DNA from: Ditylenchus dipsaci
Taxonomy: Eukaryota > Nematoda > Chromadorea > Rhabditida > Anguinidae
Reading direction: 5' to 3'
NCBI GenBank assembly: GCA_004194705.1
Contig: SADC01001323.1
Coordinates: 124,001 to 188,000, forward strand
DNA length: 64,000 nucleotides
Each line of letters opens with the position of its first letter. Positions within the stretch are counted from its first letter, which is position 1. A program made the position numbers and the translations under genes. Shown one piece after another: positions 12,101-22,766 of this stretch. The notes below the pieces were generated by a model. The model searched no databases and was not told the origin of the DNA. It saw only the letters and a list, made by a program, of their open reading frames with translations.

Positions 12101-13183
12101 GCTCAAATTGAATTTCCCCACTAACTTAATTAATTTTCCCACTAAATTCAAATTTCACTCAAAACACTGAATTTCCCTACTAAATTTCTGATTTTCCCAC
12201 AAAATTTCTGATTTTTCCCGCTAAATTTATACAAAAGCAAATTCTCAGCGAAAATGCGGCATACATAGTGTCAAATTTGTAACCTACGACATCAATTTCT
12301 CTCAATTTTCCTAAAAACACTCTGATAAAATGATGTCTGTAAAGATTTGCTTTTGTAAAAATTTAGTGGGGAAAATCGGAAATTTAGTGAGGAATTCAGA
12401 AATTTAGTGGGAAAATTCAGAAATTTAGTGGGAAATTCAGTGTTTGGAGGGAAATTTAATGGGGAATTAATCAATTTAGTGGAGAAATTCAGAAATTTGG
12501 TGGGTAATTTCAGTAACAGCCTTAAATTTTATCAAAGAAAATTATGTTGTTATCATTAAAAATAAAAGGAATCCGAAAAACACATAATAATACGGGATTG
12601 AAAACATACTATGCGAGACACTCGATCCTAAAATGAACTAATCCATATAAACTCTAGCCGATGGCAACCACAGACGATCTGCCAGCTGAGCCTGAGCCGT
12701 GTGATGACGAAAATGCCTGCACAACCCCTTCTAGTCAAACAATCAGTTCCACAACACTTACTTCATCCAGTAATAGCCAGCCGTCGACTGAATCCTCAAA
12801 TACCCCAGCCTCCAGCAGTGGCCCACCCTCAACTACTGTAGCTCCTGTATCCACAAAGAAAGCATGCCTCCAGGAGGCAAATGGTCTGATTGGTCCAATG
12901 GAACTGCCTGCACAGATAGTTGTGGAAGTTGTGGCACAACTACAAAAGTCGCACTTGCGATTCTCAAAAGGATGGATGCCTTGCGAGTGAGTTTTTGCAC
13001 AAAAAAAATCGTGGATGTGTATGTGTGCTTTAGGGCAAAGATTTATTTTGGCAAATTTCAGAGGCAGCGCTACCATGCAAACAAGCTGCAATGAAACACC
13101 TTGCCAATACCCAGAGACTCTTGTTGTAAGCCGTTCAAGGCCAAAACAATCCAGCTACTTCCAAAATAGGCTGCATGGCCTAG
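3182..13183 (+). CDS. Secreted thrombospondin type-1 repeat protein
   Basis: Seven exons: 3182-3442, 3656-3767, 3819-4584, 6804-7210, 11505-12057, 12658-12986, 13062-13183 (about 850 residues once frame breaks are bridged). Residues 1-27 form a signal peptide. Next comes a six-cysteine domain (CWNC...CDRVDSWTYNGKK...EC) resembling nematode C6/DUF281 extracellular domains. Thr/Pro/Ser mucin-like linkers separate about six TSP1 repeats with WSDW and CTDTCGSCG motifs. Each TSP1 ends CPCE/CPCS and is followed by a Cys-rich PC.YPR.SCC module; the CPCE intron boundary recurs in the same phase. The likely role is extracellular matrix, cuticle or adhesion (inference). Exons 4-7 contain about nine single-base frame breaks, almost all in homopolymers, so this is either assembly error or a decaying gene. 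Exon 4's TSP1 lacks the CPPG.W start seen in the others. The stop is at 13181-13183. Confidence 0.82.
4665..5115. repeat. Inverted-repeat insertion in TSP1 intron 3
   Basis: GGATATCTGC/GGATATATGC motifs lie at both ends. An inner inverted repeat (about 4827-5038) carries TTCGCGGAACTTCGCCTTGG and its inverse. Two nested non-coding elements; exact ends not resolved. Confidence 0.5.
5377..6568. mobile_element. Pogo-like TA-duplicating element in TSP1 intron 3
   Basis: Left end CAGTCAGCTCTCAATTTTAC and right end GAAATTGAGATTTGACTG are inverted repeats, and TA flanks both sides. A second inverted repeat is nested at 6097-6455, each arm containing a version of CAGGGCTACAAGCTAG. No transposase seen. 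Confidence 0.65.
5605..5680. repeat. Short palindrome GGTCGAGGTCC
   Basis: GGTTGGTCGAGGTCCTGGTC is mirrored by GACCTGGACCTCGACCAATC. Perfect-looking 30-bp stem inside the larger element. Confidence 0.6.
7211..7622. other. TSP1 intron 4, 5' part
   Basis: No coding signal. It contains TTTGCG/TTTGGCG motifs (7280-7390) and, near 7510-7590, a half-copy of the GGAGCTGGGC hairpin element end. Confidence 0.4.
7623..9044. mobile_element. Iteron-armed fold-back element, GCTGC family, copy 2
   Basis: Ends GGGCAAAGCTTTTCCTTGC and its inverse. Perfect 9-bp TSD GTATCCAGC (7614-7622 and 9045-9053). The arms are TTTGCTGCAAAAAGACTT arrays and the right half has the GTGGACGAATTG array (8699-8812). The interior matches copy 1 almost base for base, except for a 190-bp hAT-like insertion. 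It sits in TSP1 intron 4. Confidence 0.9.
8064..8253. mobile_element. hAT-like MITE made of GGGAATATTCCC iterons
   Basis: TIRs TAGGGTTGTACAA and TTCTACAACTCTA. Perfect 8-bp TSD GTAGCCAC (8056-8063 and 8254-8261). The inside is almost wholly GGGAATATTCCCG palindromes. The paralogous empty site is at about 1002-1009 in copy 1 of the host element. Confidence 0.9.
9590..9720. repeat. Palindromic iteron array AAGTGCACTT
   Basis: Six or so AAGTGCACTT-like motifs in both orientations within TSP1 intron 4. This is another example of a private palindromic iteron; element ends not determined. Confidence 0.55.
9807..11258. mobile_element. Iteron-armed fold-back element, GGTAAATTGAACC family
   Basis: Both arms are arrays of GGTAAATTGAACC/CTACAAATTGAAC (9813-9875 and 11184-11252, inverted). 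A 12-bp direct repeat GCCTTTCAAAAT (9795-9806, 11259-11270) flanks it. It carries a nested hAT-like element and a piece of the AGTGGTCGTCC family. It sits in TSP1 intron 4. Confidence 0.75.
10300..10845. mobile_element. hAT-like element, CACGGGGACTGATCAG family, copy 1
   Basis: Inverted arms contain ACGGGGACTGATCAGGTGG and GATAACTTCATATTCGTG. Perfect 8-bp TSD TCAGCATG (10292-10299, 10846-10853). A second copy with its own 8-bp TSD is at 40784-41647. Non-coding. Confidence 0.85.
12093..12523. mobile_element. Iteron-armed element, AAATTTAGTGGGAAAATTCAG family
   Basis: Left arm of TTTCCCACTAAATTTCTGA units and right arm of the inverse, in TSP1 intron 5. A 9-bp direct repeat AAATTTTAT (12084-12092, 12524-12532) flanks it. 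That repeat is pure A/T and so is weaker evidence. Confidence 0.65.
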
Positions 13184-13293
13184 GAGATTTATACATTCGG
13201 AATCTGACTGAAATTTCCTATTGATCATATAAATTTTATATTAACTATTCAGCTTTATAAAATCTACCCAAATTTTCCTCCAACAGCATTAAT

Positions 13294-13299
13294 AATAAA
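13294..13299 (+). terminator. Poly(A) signal of TSP1 gene
   Basis: AATAAA 111 bp after the stop codon at 13181-13183. Confidence 0.5.
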
Positions 13300-13355
13300 G
13301 AATATAGTGATTAGACCTGGAGTCAATAAGGAAGAAAAAATATATTTTAATAATA

Positions 13356-13776
13356 CAGTCAAACCTCGTTATAGTGCGACCCCAAAAGTTCGTTCCAGCT
13401 CGGGTCCGACACTTTTTGAACTCGATTTTTGAAAATTTTTGTAAGTTCTGTTTTTACAGTCTGGTCCAAATATCGTCAGGATTCCGATTTTGCCGATCGT
13501 TTTTCTGAAAACTAAAAATTTTTTCTTCTAAAAAAGCAAAACCTCGATATAGTGCGACCACATTTTGAAAAAGGGTCGCACTATATCGAGGTTTGCTTTT
13601 TTTAAAGAAAAAATTTTAGGTTTAGAAAAACGATCGGCAAAATCGGAATCCTGACGATATTTGGGACCAGATTGTAAAAAGAACTTACAAAAATCTTCAA
13701 AAATCGAGGTAAAAAAAGTGTCGGACCCGAGGCTGGAACGAACTTTTGGGGGTCGCACTATAACGAGGTTTGACTG
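13356..13776. mobile_element. Pogo-like MITE, CAGTCAAACCTCG ends
   Basis: Long inverted repeat starting CAGTCAAACCTCGTTATAGT, with TA on both sides. An inner second palindrome repeats AACCTCGATATAGTGCGACC. Non-coding. Confidence 0.8.
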
Positions 13777-13782
13777 TAAATA

Positions 13783-13917
13783 CAGTCGAGTCTCGATAAT
13801 CCGGACCAGACTGGTGAGTCATATTTGGCAAAAGACTTTGAAAATCGAGGTAAAAAAAGTATCGGACTCAAGGCGGGAACAAACTTTAGGGGGTGCCGGA
13901 TCGTCGAGACTCGACTG
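13783..13917. mobile_element. Pogo-like MITE, CAGTCGAGTCTCG ends
   Basis: Starts CAGTCGAGTCTCGATAATCC and ends GTCGAGACTCGACTG, flanked by TA. It lies six bases from its relative at 13356-13776. Confidence 0.8.
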
Positions 13918-14040
13918 TATAAAATATGGAACATATTAAACACATTTTCTGAGAGAATGATAAACCTACTCACCACGATTTTTTTTCAAAGTTTTTCTGT
14001 GATGTCCATCATGTTCTACTATTCTTCCTGGCAACTTTAA

Positions 14041-15470
14041 AGGAGGGGGAAGCTGTTAAGGAGATGGTCTCGACACGAAAGGATTTATCCTATTTTTGTG
14101 TGTTTAAAATAGGATTTTAGAGCCAAAATTTGTCGACGACTCGGTGTTGCGATCTCAGACGAACTTGTGCAGAATTTAAAGTTGGATCAGCATAATCAAT
14201 ATCAAAATTTGCAAATTCCTTCAATAAATGCCGTAAAAACTAGGGTTGGGTGATGGAAAGTTTCCACGGAAAATTTCGGGAAACTTTCCGGAGCCTTGAA
14301 ATTTGGAAAGATTCTTGTAGGCGCGAATTCAATGTCTTAACATGTCCATGTTATTGCTGTCCTCAAATTTTGGCATTTTTCATTTGCTTGTATTTAGCTC
14401 ACTTTATTCTTTTGTTTTATCCGCGTTTGTTGAACGAGGGTCAACTGCCGACCATTCCAACTGCCAACCAATTATCAAATTCTGACTAAAATTGAACTTT
14501 TCTCTCGGGTGAACCAAGGCAAACGCTTCAAGAATCTTTTACCGTTTTTTCTCAACGCTGCATAGCCGTGTGTGTACAAATGTAAATTATTATAAATTTA
14601 TCTAACTAACTCTGGGCTACTATTTCGAGTAAGTATGACTAAAAGGCAAATGTGTCAAATCAATTTTCGTAAACCATTTTGACTTTTTGACTATTCGCCT
14701 GTTTTTTCCTTGTTTTGGTCACTGGAGCTGAGCAAAAGAGTCTCTACATGCATTTTTGATCAAGAGTCTTGCTCGGAATCATGTCTAATGGTAAAATGGT
14801 CAAAAAAGGGTCAAAAAAAAAAGTCAAAAATGGTCGGCAGTTGGGAGTCGGCAGTCAGAATGGTCGGCAGTTGTCCTTTTTCCCTTTTTTCAGCAACGCT
14901 AAAAACAAAGCCAATAAGCTGGAGCTGGGATATTTCAAACGCGACGAAGATCCGAAGAAAAAAATTGTTGAATTCTGCACTTTATGATGAGAATGATTTA
15001 TTTGGTTTCGATTAATTGTTGATTTGAATATTATGATGTTATTTGTTGATGTGAAAGAGGCTTTGTGCAAAGAAAATGGAAGAACTCATGTGGTAGAATC
15101 GAAAAAGTATCTTTCCAACATTTTGGAAACTTTCTGGAAACTTTCCAGAAATTTTCTGGCAAAAGATTCTTTCCGGAAAGATCGCAACCCCAGTAAAAAC
15201 CAAATGCAATAGAAGACTAATCAACCTTTTTCGATGGTTTTTTTTATCCGCTGTTTCATTTCAATTTTTAGGGCACTTTTTGAGAAAATTAAGAACTTCT
15301 ACTATTGATGATGCAGATCCAACTTTTTATTCTGCAAAAGTTTGTCTGACACCAAAAAACAGGTTGTCGACAAAATATCGCTCTCAAACAACATTTGAAA
15401 ATAAAACAATAGGATTAATCCTTTCGTGTCGAGACAATATCCTTAACAGCTTGTACCCCTCCTTTACAAT
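14041..15470. repeat. Long inverted repeat, GGTCTCGACACGAAAGGATT family
   Basis: Arms 14041-14240 and about 15201-15470 carry TCTCGACACGAAAGGATT and its inverse. The family's second copy is at 53690-54330. It is interrupted by the hAT-like element at 14241-15192. Confidence 0.75.
14241..15192. mobile_element. hAT-like element with GGAAACTTTCC iterons
   Basis: Ends TAGGGTTGGG and CGCAACCCCA. Perfect 8-bp TSD GTAAAAAC (14233-14240, 15193-15200). GGAAAGTTTCC-type palindromes lie inside both ends. It carries a nested GGTCGGCAGTT array pair (14437-14480, 14831-14875), a related repeat near 14716-14785, and filler with no recognised gene. Confidence 0.85.
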
Positions 15471-16101
15471 GCCAAGGCCGAGCGTGCCAAGCGTTTAGCC
15501 AGGACTCAGAATTTCATGAGGAAACACGATGGTGTGAAAATTCAGGCAAAAAACGTGGTTTTTCACCCTCAACCAGGCATTTTAAAATTGGTAAAATCAG
15601 CCATCTGAATAAGAGTGGATGTTTAATTGGTTTTGGGTGAAATTCATCAAAATTTTCACTCTACATGATCGTCTAATAGAGAGCCGAGCTTTCTGAAAAG
15701 TTTAAATGTGATAGTGTGTCATAACAAAATTGTGAAAAATGACTCATTCATTTATCAAAACCAAGGTTTAGAGAATTTCGTTTCTGTTCACAAAAATGCA
15801 CATAAGTTTTTGCACAGATGCAATCTGCTTAAACGAAATTCTTCAACAAGTAGCGCAATTGCAGGCAAGGCGAGAATTCCGCGGGAGAGATTCTGCGGGA
15901 GAAAGTTCCGCATTTTTGACGTTATTTTTTGACCTTCCTATTGAGAAAAACCAAATTCTGACACCGGATTCGTGTTCAGCATGGTCGATTGCATACCGGA
16001 GCTTTATTGAATCTGATCCTCGTCATCAAATTTTAAATATTAATTTTTTTTCAAATGTTTTTTTTGTCTCGAGCGGAATTTGAGAATTCAACTTAAGCTT
16101 A
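15471..16101. other. Intergenic, nothing recognised
   Basis: AT-rich sequence with short open frames but no start, domain or splice support. Confidence 0.4.
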
Positions 16102-16238
16102 CCGCATATTCTCTAATAATCCCCACCCCCAATTTTTTTGACTAGGATTTCAGAGTTAAGGCCATTTTTGATTGACAATTTCCGGATTTTTCGAGGGTTG
16201 AAAAATCTCCCCATGGGGGATTAATAGAGAATACACGG
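16102..16238. mobile_element. MITE with CCGTATTTTC-type ends
   Basis: CCGCATATTCTCTAATAATC at the left is mirrored by TTAATAGAGAATACACGG at the right, with TA on both sides. These are the same ends as the pogo-like transposon at 32062-33790. Confidence 0.7.
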
Positions 16239-16350
16239 TAAATTTAAATTAAATTCAACTTAAGGACTCCAAGTAGTTAGAGTCCCATCTGGTGCATCTT
16301 TCAATTTTTCATTTTTTTTGTTTATTTTCTTGCTGGTATGTTTCAAATAC

Positions 16351-16677
16351 AGTCGAACTTCGATAAGCCGACACCTCCATACGCCGACACCCTGTCGACA
16401 CTTGATTTGGCCAGGTAAACAACACAACAAAAAAATAAAAAACAACACCTGATAAGCCGACCCTCGATAAGCCGACACCCTGAGTTCGATCCCTTGGGTG
16501 TCGGTATATTTTTTCACTCGTTTTGCGTCAAATTAATATTAGTGACCCTATACTACTTTTAAAAACTAGGCAGAAAACTTAAAATCTGAATGCGTATACA
16601 TGTAAAACTTGATCGAGAAAGAAAAAAAGTACTGGTCCCCGCCTTTTCTCCGGTCGGGCACGGGCATGCCCCTTTAA
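16351..16677. repeat. Two abutting MITE fragments
   Basis: 16351-16510 starts CAGTCGAACTTCGATAAGCC and repeats GATAAGCCGACACC (pogo-like). 16511-16677 is the right half of the TTAA-duplicating GGGGCATGCC family. Confidence 0.55.
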
Positions 16678-16699
16678 CATGATGTTAGTCTGTTATATA

Positions 16700-19600
16700 C
16701 GGCACGGACGATTGAATCCAACGACCGATTGAATCCAGGGACAATTGAATCCAACTGCCTAAAGTAGGACAATTGAATCCAACTGCCTAAAATGGGACAA
16801 CTGAATCTAATTGCCTAAAATGGGACAATTGAATCCAAGTCTTTAAAATGGCCGTAAACTTTAGGCTGAGCACGAAAAACAACTTGTATCCATCCTTAAA
16901 GGCATGAAAGGGTAGGGAAACCGCTTGTATCCACCTTGAAAGGGCATACCTCTATAAAAATCTGAAAATAATAAAACCATAGTCTCCTACTTAAAAACAT
17001 GTGCTAAAGATGGTTCGACAATTACGAAAAAGTGATTTTATTAACACTAGAAAGACGCCTGTAAGAGCGGTATATTCTGGTGCAGTTTTGAATGCTGAAT
17101 CCGAATTTCTCAGCAGAATTGGCTAATCAGCCCTTGAATAGGGTTAAATTTGCGATTTTTGAAACCGGATGTTTTGAACATTTTTTAAGCACAATTATTT
17201 TTTAATGAGCTGTAAAACGCAAGTCTTGTGGGTATCTTAAACAATCTTCATACCAAAATGTAGAGCAGGACAAGGACTTTTAAATGACATATTACATGCC
17301 TATACTTCTCTTGCACTTGCTGACTTGACCCAATAGCAATTGAATTAACCCAAATTTTGAAATTTACGGACTTTTGCAAATCTGTGATCAAAACCCATCT
17401 AAAAAGGCATGTTAGCAAATTCTGAACCCAGATTCGATTCTCCGGCTAAAACTGCCCTTAGGGGTCACTTTTCTGCAAAGTTGGCGTAAATCAAATGACT
17501 CTTTCGACACGAAGAAATAAAATTAACGCTTGCTAAATTCTTTGCTTAAAACCAAATTTAGCTTTTGACTACAAAAAACCCTCTGATCTCAGCTTATTTG
17601 GATTAACGAGGAGTTGCAGTTGATGCTGTCATCCTGCGCTTTGGCCTTAGGTATCTTCTCCTTTTTGTTCCTTTTTTCAGCCCTCGGTTTACAGTAGCGG
17701 AAAAAGTATTGCATCAAGCACATATTTTTTGAAAATCATTGTGTAGCTTTCCAAGTTTGAAACATTCTACGACAATTTTTAACCAAGAATATTGCTCGCA
17801 ATCTCAGCTACATTTGAGCACAATATACCAAAAAAGAATAATTTTTGTTAGCATACCAATGCTATTTGCAAAGACACTCATTCCTGGGGTGGAAAAAAGT
17901 GTTGCATCAAGCATTGTTTTGTTAACGTATTTAAGATTTTAGGATTTTTTTGCTAGTTATTTTTGATGAGTTTTATAGCACTATTTCATAGCTACAATTT
18001 TATAGGTCAATTTCTTCTTTTGATTATTCTGAGAAAAGCTATGAATATCAACAAAAAGTGTCTTTTTTTAGTCAAAATCAAACTAAAACTAAAGAAAATG
18101 GTTGTTTGGTCACATAAATACTAATTTTTTCTTAAAAGTTTAAATATCAAAATTGACCAGTTAATGATGTCTTAAATAAGGCAAAAATAGAGGTTTTTTT
18201 CTTCTTTTAACTTCAACCGTCCGTTTCTCAGCCCTGTGCAATCCTTAAAAAAACGATTACAAGTCATTTTGTAGAGAACTTGATAAGCTTTCAAAAGTGC
18301 ATTAACTGGTTAATTTTGATATTCAAACTTTTAAGAAAAATTAGTATATGTGAAAAACAACCATTTTCTTTAGTTTTAGTTTGATTTTGACTAAAAAAAG
18401 ACACTTTTTGTTGATATTCATAGCTTTTCTCAGAATAATCAAAAAGAAGAAATTGACCTATAAAATTGTAGCTATGAAATAGTGCTATAAAACTCATCAA
18501 AAATAACTAGCAAAAAAATCCTAAAATCTTAAATACGTTAACAAAACAATGCTTGATGCAACACTTTTTTCCACCCCAGGAATGAGTGTCTTTGCAAATA
18601 GCATTGGTATGCTAACAAAAAATTATTCTTTTTTGGTATATTTGTGCTCAAAATGTAGCTGAGATTGCGAGCAATATTCTTGGTTAAAAATTGTCGTAGA
18701 ATGTTTCAAACTTGGAAAGCTACACAATGATTTTCAAAAAATATGTGCTTGATGCAATACTTTTTTCCGCTACTGTAAACCGAGGGCTGAAAAAAAGGAA
18801 CAAAAAGGAGAAGATACCTAAGGCAAAGCGCAGGATGACAGCATCAACTGCAACTCCTCGTTAATCCAAATAAGCTGAGATCAGAGGTTTTTTGTAGTCA
18901 AAAGCTAAAATTTGGTTTAAGCAAAGAATTTAGCAAGCGTTAATTTTATTTCTTTCGTGTCGAAAGAGTCATTTGATTTACGCCAACTTTGCAGAAAAGT
19001 GACCCCTAAGGGCAGTTTTAGCCGGAGAATCCGAATCTGGGTTCAGAATTTGCTAACATGCCTTTTTAGATGGGTTTGATCACAGATTTGCAAAAGTCCG
19101 TAAATTTCAAATTTTGGGTTAATTCAATTGCTATTGGGTCAAGTCCAGCAAGTGCAAGAGAAGTATAGGCATGTAATATGTCATTTAAAAGTCCTTGTCC
19201 TGCTCTACATTTTGGTATGAAGATTGTTTAAGATAACCCACAAGACTTGCGTTTTACAGCTCATTAAAAAAAATTGTGCTTAAAAAATGTTCAAAACATC
19301 CGGTTTCAAAAATCGCAAATTTAACCCTATTCAAGGGCTGATTAGCCAATTCTGCTGAGAAATTCGGATTCAGCATTCAAAACTGCACCAGAATATACCG
19401 CTCTTACAGGCCGTCTTTCTAGTGTTAACGAAAACACCAGTACCTAGTAAGGTAGTTCTCGAATTTCCTGCAAGTTGCTATAACCATTGAAATTAAAAAA
19501 TTATTTCGAAATTTTGAAATCAAATTTAGGAAATCCGTAGCTGTTAGGTAGCTATCCCAAACAACTAGGTATCACTAAGTACCCTGCTTATATAGTCCTA

Positions 19601-19974
19601 TCTCAGTGCGATCGCTTGACTTATGGAACCTGGACACCTTAATTTAACCTTTGGATGCCTTGGATACCAGAGTTTCTTAGTGCGGAAGGCCAGTTATCAA
19701 ACTTTGCTCAATCTTTTCCTAACATAAGGAGTAATAGCACGCGAAGTGCAGCGAAATAAATAAGGCAATAAAATTAAGAGAAATTTCAATTAAGAATTAT
19801 GAATTTTCGAATTGGGGCTAAAATGCGGGGCATAAATGCATGTCAACGGCCATTTTAAAGACTTGGATTCAATTGTCCCATTTTAAACAGTTGGATTCAG
19901 TTGTCCCATTTTAGGCAGTTGGATTCAATTGTCCCTTGGATTCAATCGGTCGTTGGATTCAATTGTCACGTACC
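16700..19974. mobile_element. 3.3-kb iteron-armed fold-back element, GGACAATTGAATCC family
   Basis: Ends carry inverted arrays of a roughly 28-bp unit containing GACAATTGAATCCAACTGCC (16707-16845, 19860-19970). The right end reads inward GGTACGTGACAATTGAATCC. Flanks TGTTATATA and GGTTATATC suggest an eroded 9-bp TSD. The interior is a large palindrome (17041-18162 against 18300-19430), a few per cent diverged. No protein is encoded. Confidence 0.75.
17692..18775. mobile_element. Tc1-like inverted-repeat element at palindrome axis
   Basis: Begins CAGTAGCGGAAAAAGTATTG and ends with its inverse, flanked by TA. The flanks CCCTCGGTT and AACCGAGGG form a perfect palindrome around that TA, so the insertion lies exactly on the axis of the older inverted repeat. 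The inner motif GTTGCATCAAGCA is repeated. Confidence 0.65.
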
Positions 19975-20019
19975 GGTTATATCGGGTGTACTTATATCGA
20001 AGTTTGACTGTATGTGATA

Positions 20020-20165
20020 TTGGAAGTTTTTGTGAAGATGCAATTTGTGAAATTAAAGCTTGTGAAAAAGCAGTTTTGTGAAATAGTGTTTTTGAAAATG
20101 CAGTCTTTTTCTAAATTCATTTTGTGAAAATTTGAGTTTGTAAAAACGTATTTTTGTGAATCATC
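20020..20165. repeat. TTTTGTGAAAATGCA-type tandem motif array
   Basis: Seven or so imperfect repeats of TTTGTGAAA..GCA. Only one arm is seen. It is preceded by a pogo-like end (TTTGACTGTA near 20001). Confidence 0.5.
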
Positions 20166-20216
20166 ATATCGCCTAAATCTCACACTCAGGTGAGCACCAT
20201 TGTGAACGTGCCTTAA

Positions 20217-20449
20217 AGGGGCATACCAGCGCGTTACACTGCAATTAAGGCGGGGACCAGCGATTTGTTTCTCTTTTGACTATTTCTATGATCATTCTAC
20301 CTGATTTGACAAAAGTTTTCTGCCTACTTTTAAAACTAGGATGAGGTCATAAATATTAGATTTGACATGAAACGAGTGAAAACAAGGACGATTTTTAAAA
20401 ACTTGCTGGTCCCCGCCTTAACTTGCGGTGTAACGCGCTGGTATGCCCT
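20217..20449. mobile_element. TTAA-duplicating MITE
   Basis: Starts AGGGGCATACCAGCGCG and ends CGCGCTGGTATGCCCT, with TTAA at 20213-20216 and 20450-20453. TTAA targets are typical of piggyBac-like elements. It lies 41 bp before the TMEM222 start. Confidence 0.8.
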
Positions 20450-20487
20450 TTAATACATTAGGGTCGAAATTTTTTGTTTAGCAACAT

Positions 20488-20493
20488 TTACAG
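20488..20493 (+). other. Possible trans-splice acceptor of TMEM222
   Basis: TTACAG directly precedes the ATG at 20494. Acceptors at this spacing are typical where nematodes add a spliced leader. Confidence 0.4.
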
Positions 20494-21833
20494 ATGACGA
20501 AAACAACTGAATCTACTGAAGTGGACTTGACCATTGATTACAAAGAGCACAGGTTTCCAATGTCTATTTGCTGGGCTCCTATTCCTTTGCTATCGTAAAA
20601 TTTCGCTTTTCACGTTTTTATCTCTATCTTTTAAGTTCAGTTGGTTCATTCCTTTTATTGGTCATGTCGGTATCGCTACAACTGATGGAAAAATCCGTGA
20701 TTTCGCAGGTGACTATCGAGTTAATGTAAATCCTAATGTGATTTGATTATTTCCGATTTATATGTTAAGATTTTAGAAGGACAAAATGGGAATCGGCTGG
20801 CCTACTTCTTATTGCCAATTATCGATGGACAAAGTCGCTGGAGGAGCATCAGTTTATGATCAAGCAATCGAAGAGGCTTCAGATGAGTACAAAAGGCATC
20901 GGGTAATTTTTTTTCCTAGTTGATATGTTTAAATTTAGCGTCGTTATACAGGGTGGCGCAAGAAATTCGGCCGATTTCAAGCGGCCATAACTTTTTTCCA
21001 GATCGAATTTCAAAATTCTGTGAACGCCATTCGATTAAGAAAAAATATACATTTTGTTTTTTGCGTCTAACTCGAAAAAAAATTTCAACATTTTTTCACT
21101 TTTTTACCTTGGTCCCCCTTTGGGTTAAAAACGGTGCTTTTTTATGAATTGATAATGATCACAACACTCATAATTCATAAAAAAGCACCCTTTTTATACC
21201 AAAGGGGGGACCAAGGCAAAAAGTGGAAAAATGTTGAAATTTTTTTTTCGAGTTAGACGCAAAAAACAAAATGTATATTTTTTCTGAATCGAATGGCGTT
21301 TACAGAATTTTGAAATTCGATCTGGAAAAACAATTATGGCCGCTTGAAATCGGCCGAATTTTTGCGCCACCCTGTATAAGCGAAAATACGTTTTACAGAT
21401 CCCTCTAAAACTTAATTTTTTAATTACCGGTATGTGCGCGAATATTAGGACCGCAAAGTTCCTTTTTCACTCATTTCATGAGGGTTTGAATAAGTGCCTA
21501 CCGCCCCATCCACATTCTGTTAAAAGTAAAACATTTCATTTGCAGCACAGAATCTTCTCCGACAATTGCCATAGTCACGTTGCTCTGGCACTCAACAACA
21601 TGCAGTATGATGGAAAGGAAGATTGGAACGCTATGAAAGTATTCTACTACATGCTTAGGCATGGTCGACCCACTAGGTTTTAGCTGTTACATTTTATTGA
21701 AGATAGCAGTGACACCAATCCTTTTTTTTTCAGCTGCATTGGATTCACTAAGCAATATGTGCCATTTGTTGTTTTGTTTGTGTTCTTTACAGTGGTTGGT
21801 TATTTTGTGATAGCACAATTTGTTCACTCGTGA
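20494..21833 (+). CDS. TMEM222: TMEM222 family membrane protein
   Basis: Five exons with clean reading frame: 20494-20594, 20641-20725, 20777-20902, 21546-21676, 21734-21833, giving 180 residues. Family hallmarks are CWAPIPLLSW.IPFIGHVGI, IRDFAGDYRV and the motif DNCHSHVALALNNM, followed by a C-terminal transmembrane segment (FVVLFVFFTVVGYFVIAQF). The family (DUF778, related to plant RTE1) is a conserved eukaryotic membrane protein of poorly defined biochemical role. The His/Cys motif is thought to be its conserved core. Length is close to that of animal relatives. Introns 1, 2 and 4 are 46-57 bp; intron 3 is enlarged by a MITE. Unlike its neighbours it has no frame break. Confidence 0.94.
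20947..21377. mobile_element. MITE CAGGGTGGCGCA in TMEM222 intron 3
   Basis: Near-perfect inverted repeat from TACAGGGTGGCGCA to TGCGCCACCCTGTA with a TA-like flank and arms of about 200 bp. Such ends fit a Tc1/mariner-type MITE. Confidence 0.8.
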
Positions 21834-21843
21834 AATTGTTATG

Positions 21844-21849
21844 AATAAA
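21844..21849 (+). terminator. Poly(A) signal of TMEM222
   Basis: AATAAA 10 bp after the stop codon. Confidence 0.6.
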
Positions 21850-22108
21850 GTGATTTCGTGTTACTTATTCCAATTTAGGCTTAGCCCTTAGGGTTTGGTT
21901 AGGCCAGCGTGCGGAAGTTGTGACTAATAACTGTGTTACGCACTTTTTTCTGGGTCTCGGACATAAAACTGGGTATTTTTCATTAAAGTAAAAAAAGTGA
22001 AAATCATGGGGGGGGGGGTTATTTGCTAGTAGGGTAAAAAAACGCTTATTGACCTAAAATTGAATGGCAAATTTAAAAAAGTGTTTTTAAGTTTTTTAAA
22101 CGCATTAA

Positions 22109-22340
22109 AGGGGCATGCCCGTGCGTTAAGGCGCGAACCAGCAGTTTTTTTTTGAATTTTTTTGAATTGTCCTATTTTTCACTCGTTCTGCGTCAAATCT
22201 TATATAGATGACATTATACTGCTTTTGAAAACTATACAGCAAACTTAATAAATCTAGACGAGAACGAATGTAAAAATCTATACAGATAAAAAAGAACTGC
22301 TGGTTCGCGCCTTTTTCCCCATCGGGCACGATCATGCCCT
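22109..22340. mobile_element. TTAA-duplicating MITE, GGGGCATGCC family
   Basis: AGGGGCATGCCCGTGCG and its imperfect inverse, ending GATCATGCCCT, with TTAA at 22105-22108 and 22341-22344. Inner AACCAGCAGTTTTT is mirrored by GAACTGCTGGTT. Confidence 0.8.
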
Positions 22341-22369
22341 TTAAATGCCCTGAACGACCTCTTGAATCA

Positions 22370-22570
22370 TAGAGACTTGAAATTTAAGCTGCGTCCCGTC
22401 TCTGACCTAGACGCTTTTGACCGGTCGTCACACCGTCTGTTTGAATTTTTTTTCGAACGGTCGGACGTCAGCCGACCGTCTAATATTTGGCCGTCTTGCT
22501 AAAATTTTCGCAAGCCTTCCGATTTAAATTTTCTTATGCCGGCCGGCTTCGGCTGCCAACTAGCCGTCCG
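22370..22570. repeat. Palindromic iteron cluster CCGACCGTC
   Basis: GACGGTCGG/CCGACCGTC-like motifs in both orientations, preceded by TAGAGACTTG. Layout is similar to the other palindromic-iteron hAT-like elements. Ends uncertain. Confidence 0.45.
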
Positions 22571-22766
22571 TTAAAAAACTTCTATCAATGTTTTCCTTGT
22601 GATGTTTCCAGTATCGAAGATTAATCTTTATTAAAAAATTAAGGCTACATAAAAAATATATTTCGAGTTATACATTAAAAGCGTTTGAGATTTTAGCATA
22701 AATAATTGGCTTCACTGCTTATTAGCTTAAAGAAAAAACCATACCTGACCTTTATGAGTCATCGCG

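Noticed and set aside
17739..18500. Open frames of 67-69 codons in the large palindrome
   Set aside because: Stop-free by chance in AT-rich DNA; no domain, and the mirrored arm encodes nothing comparable.
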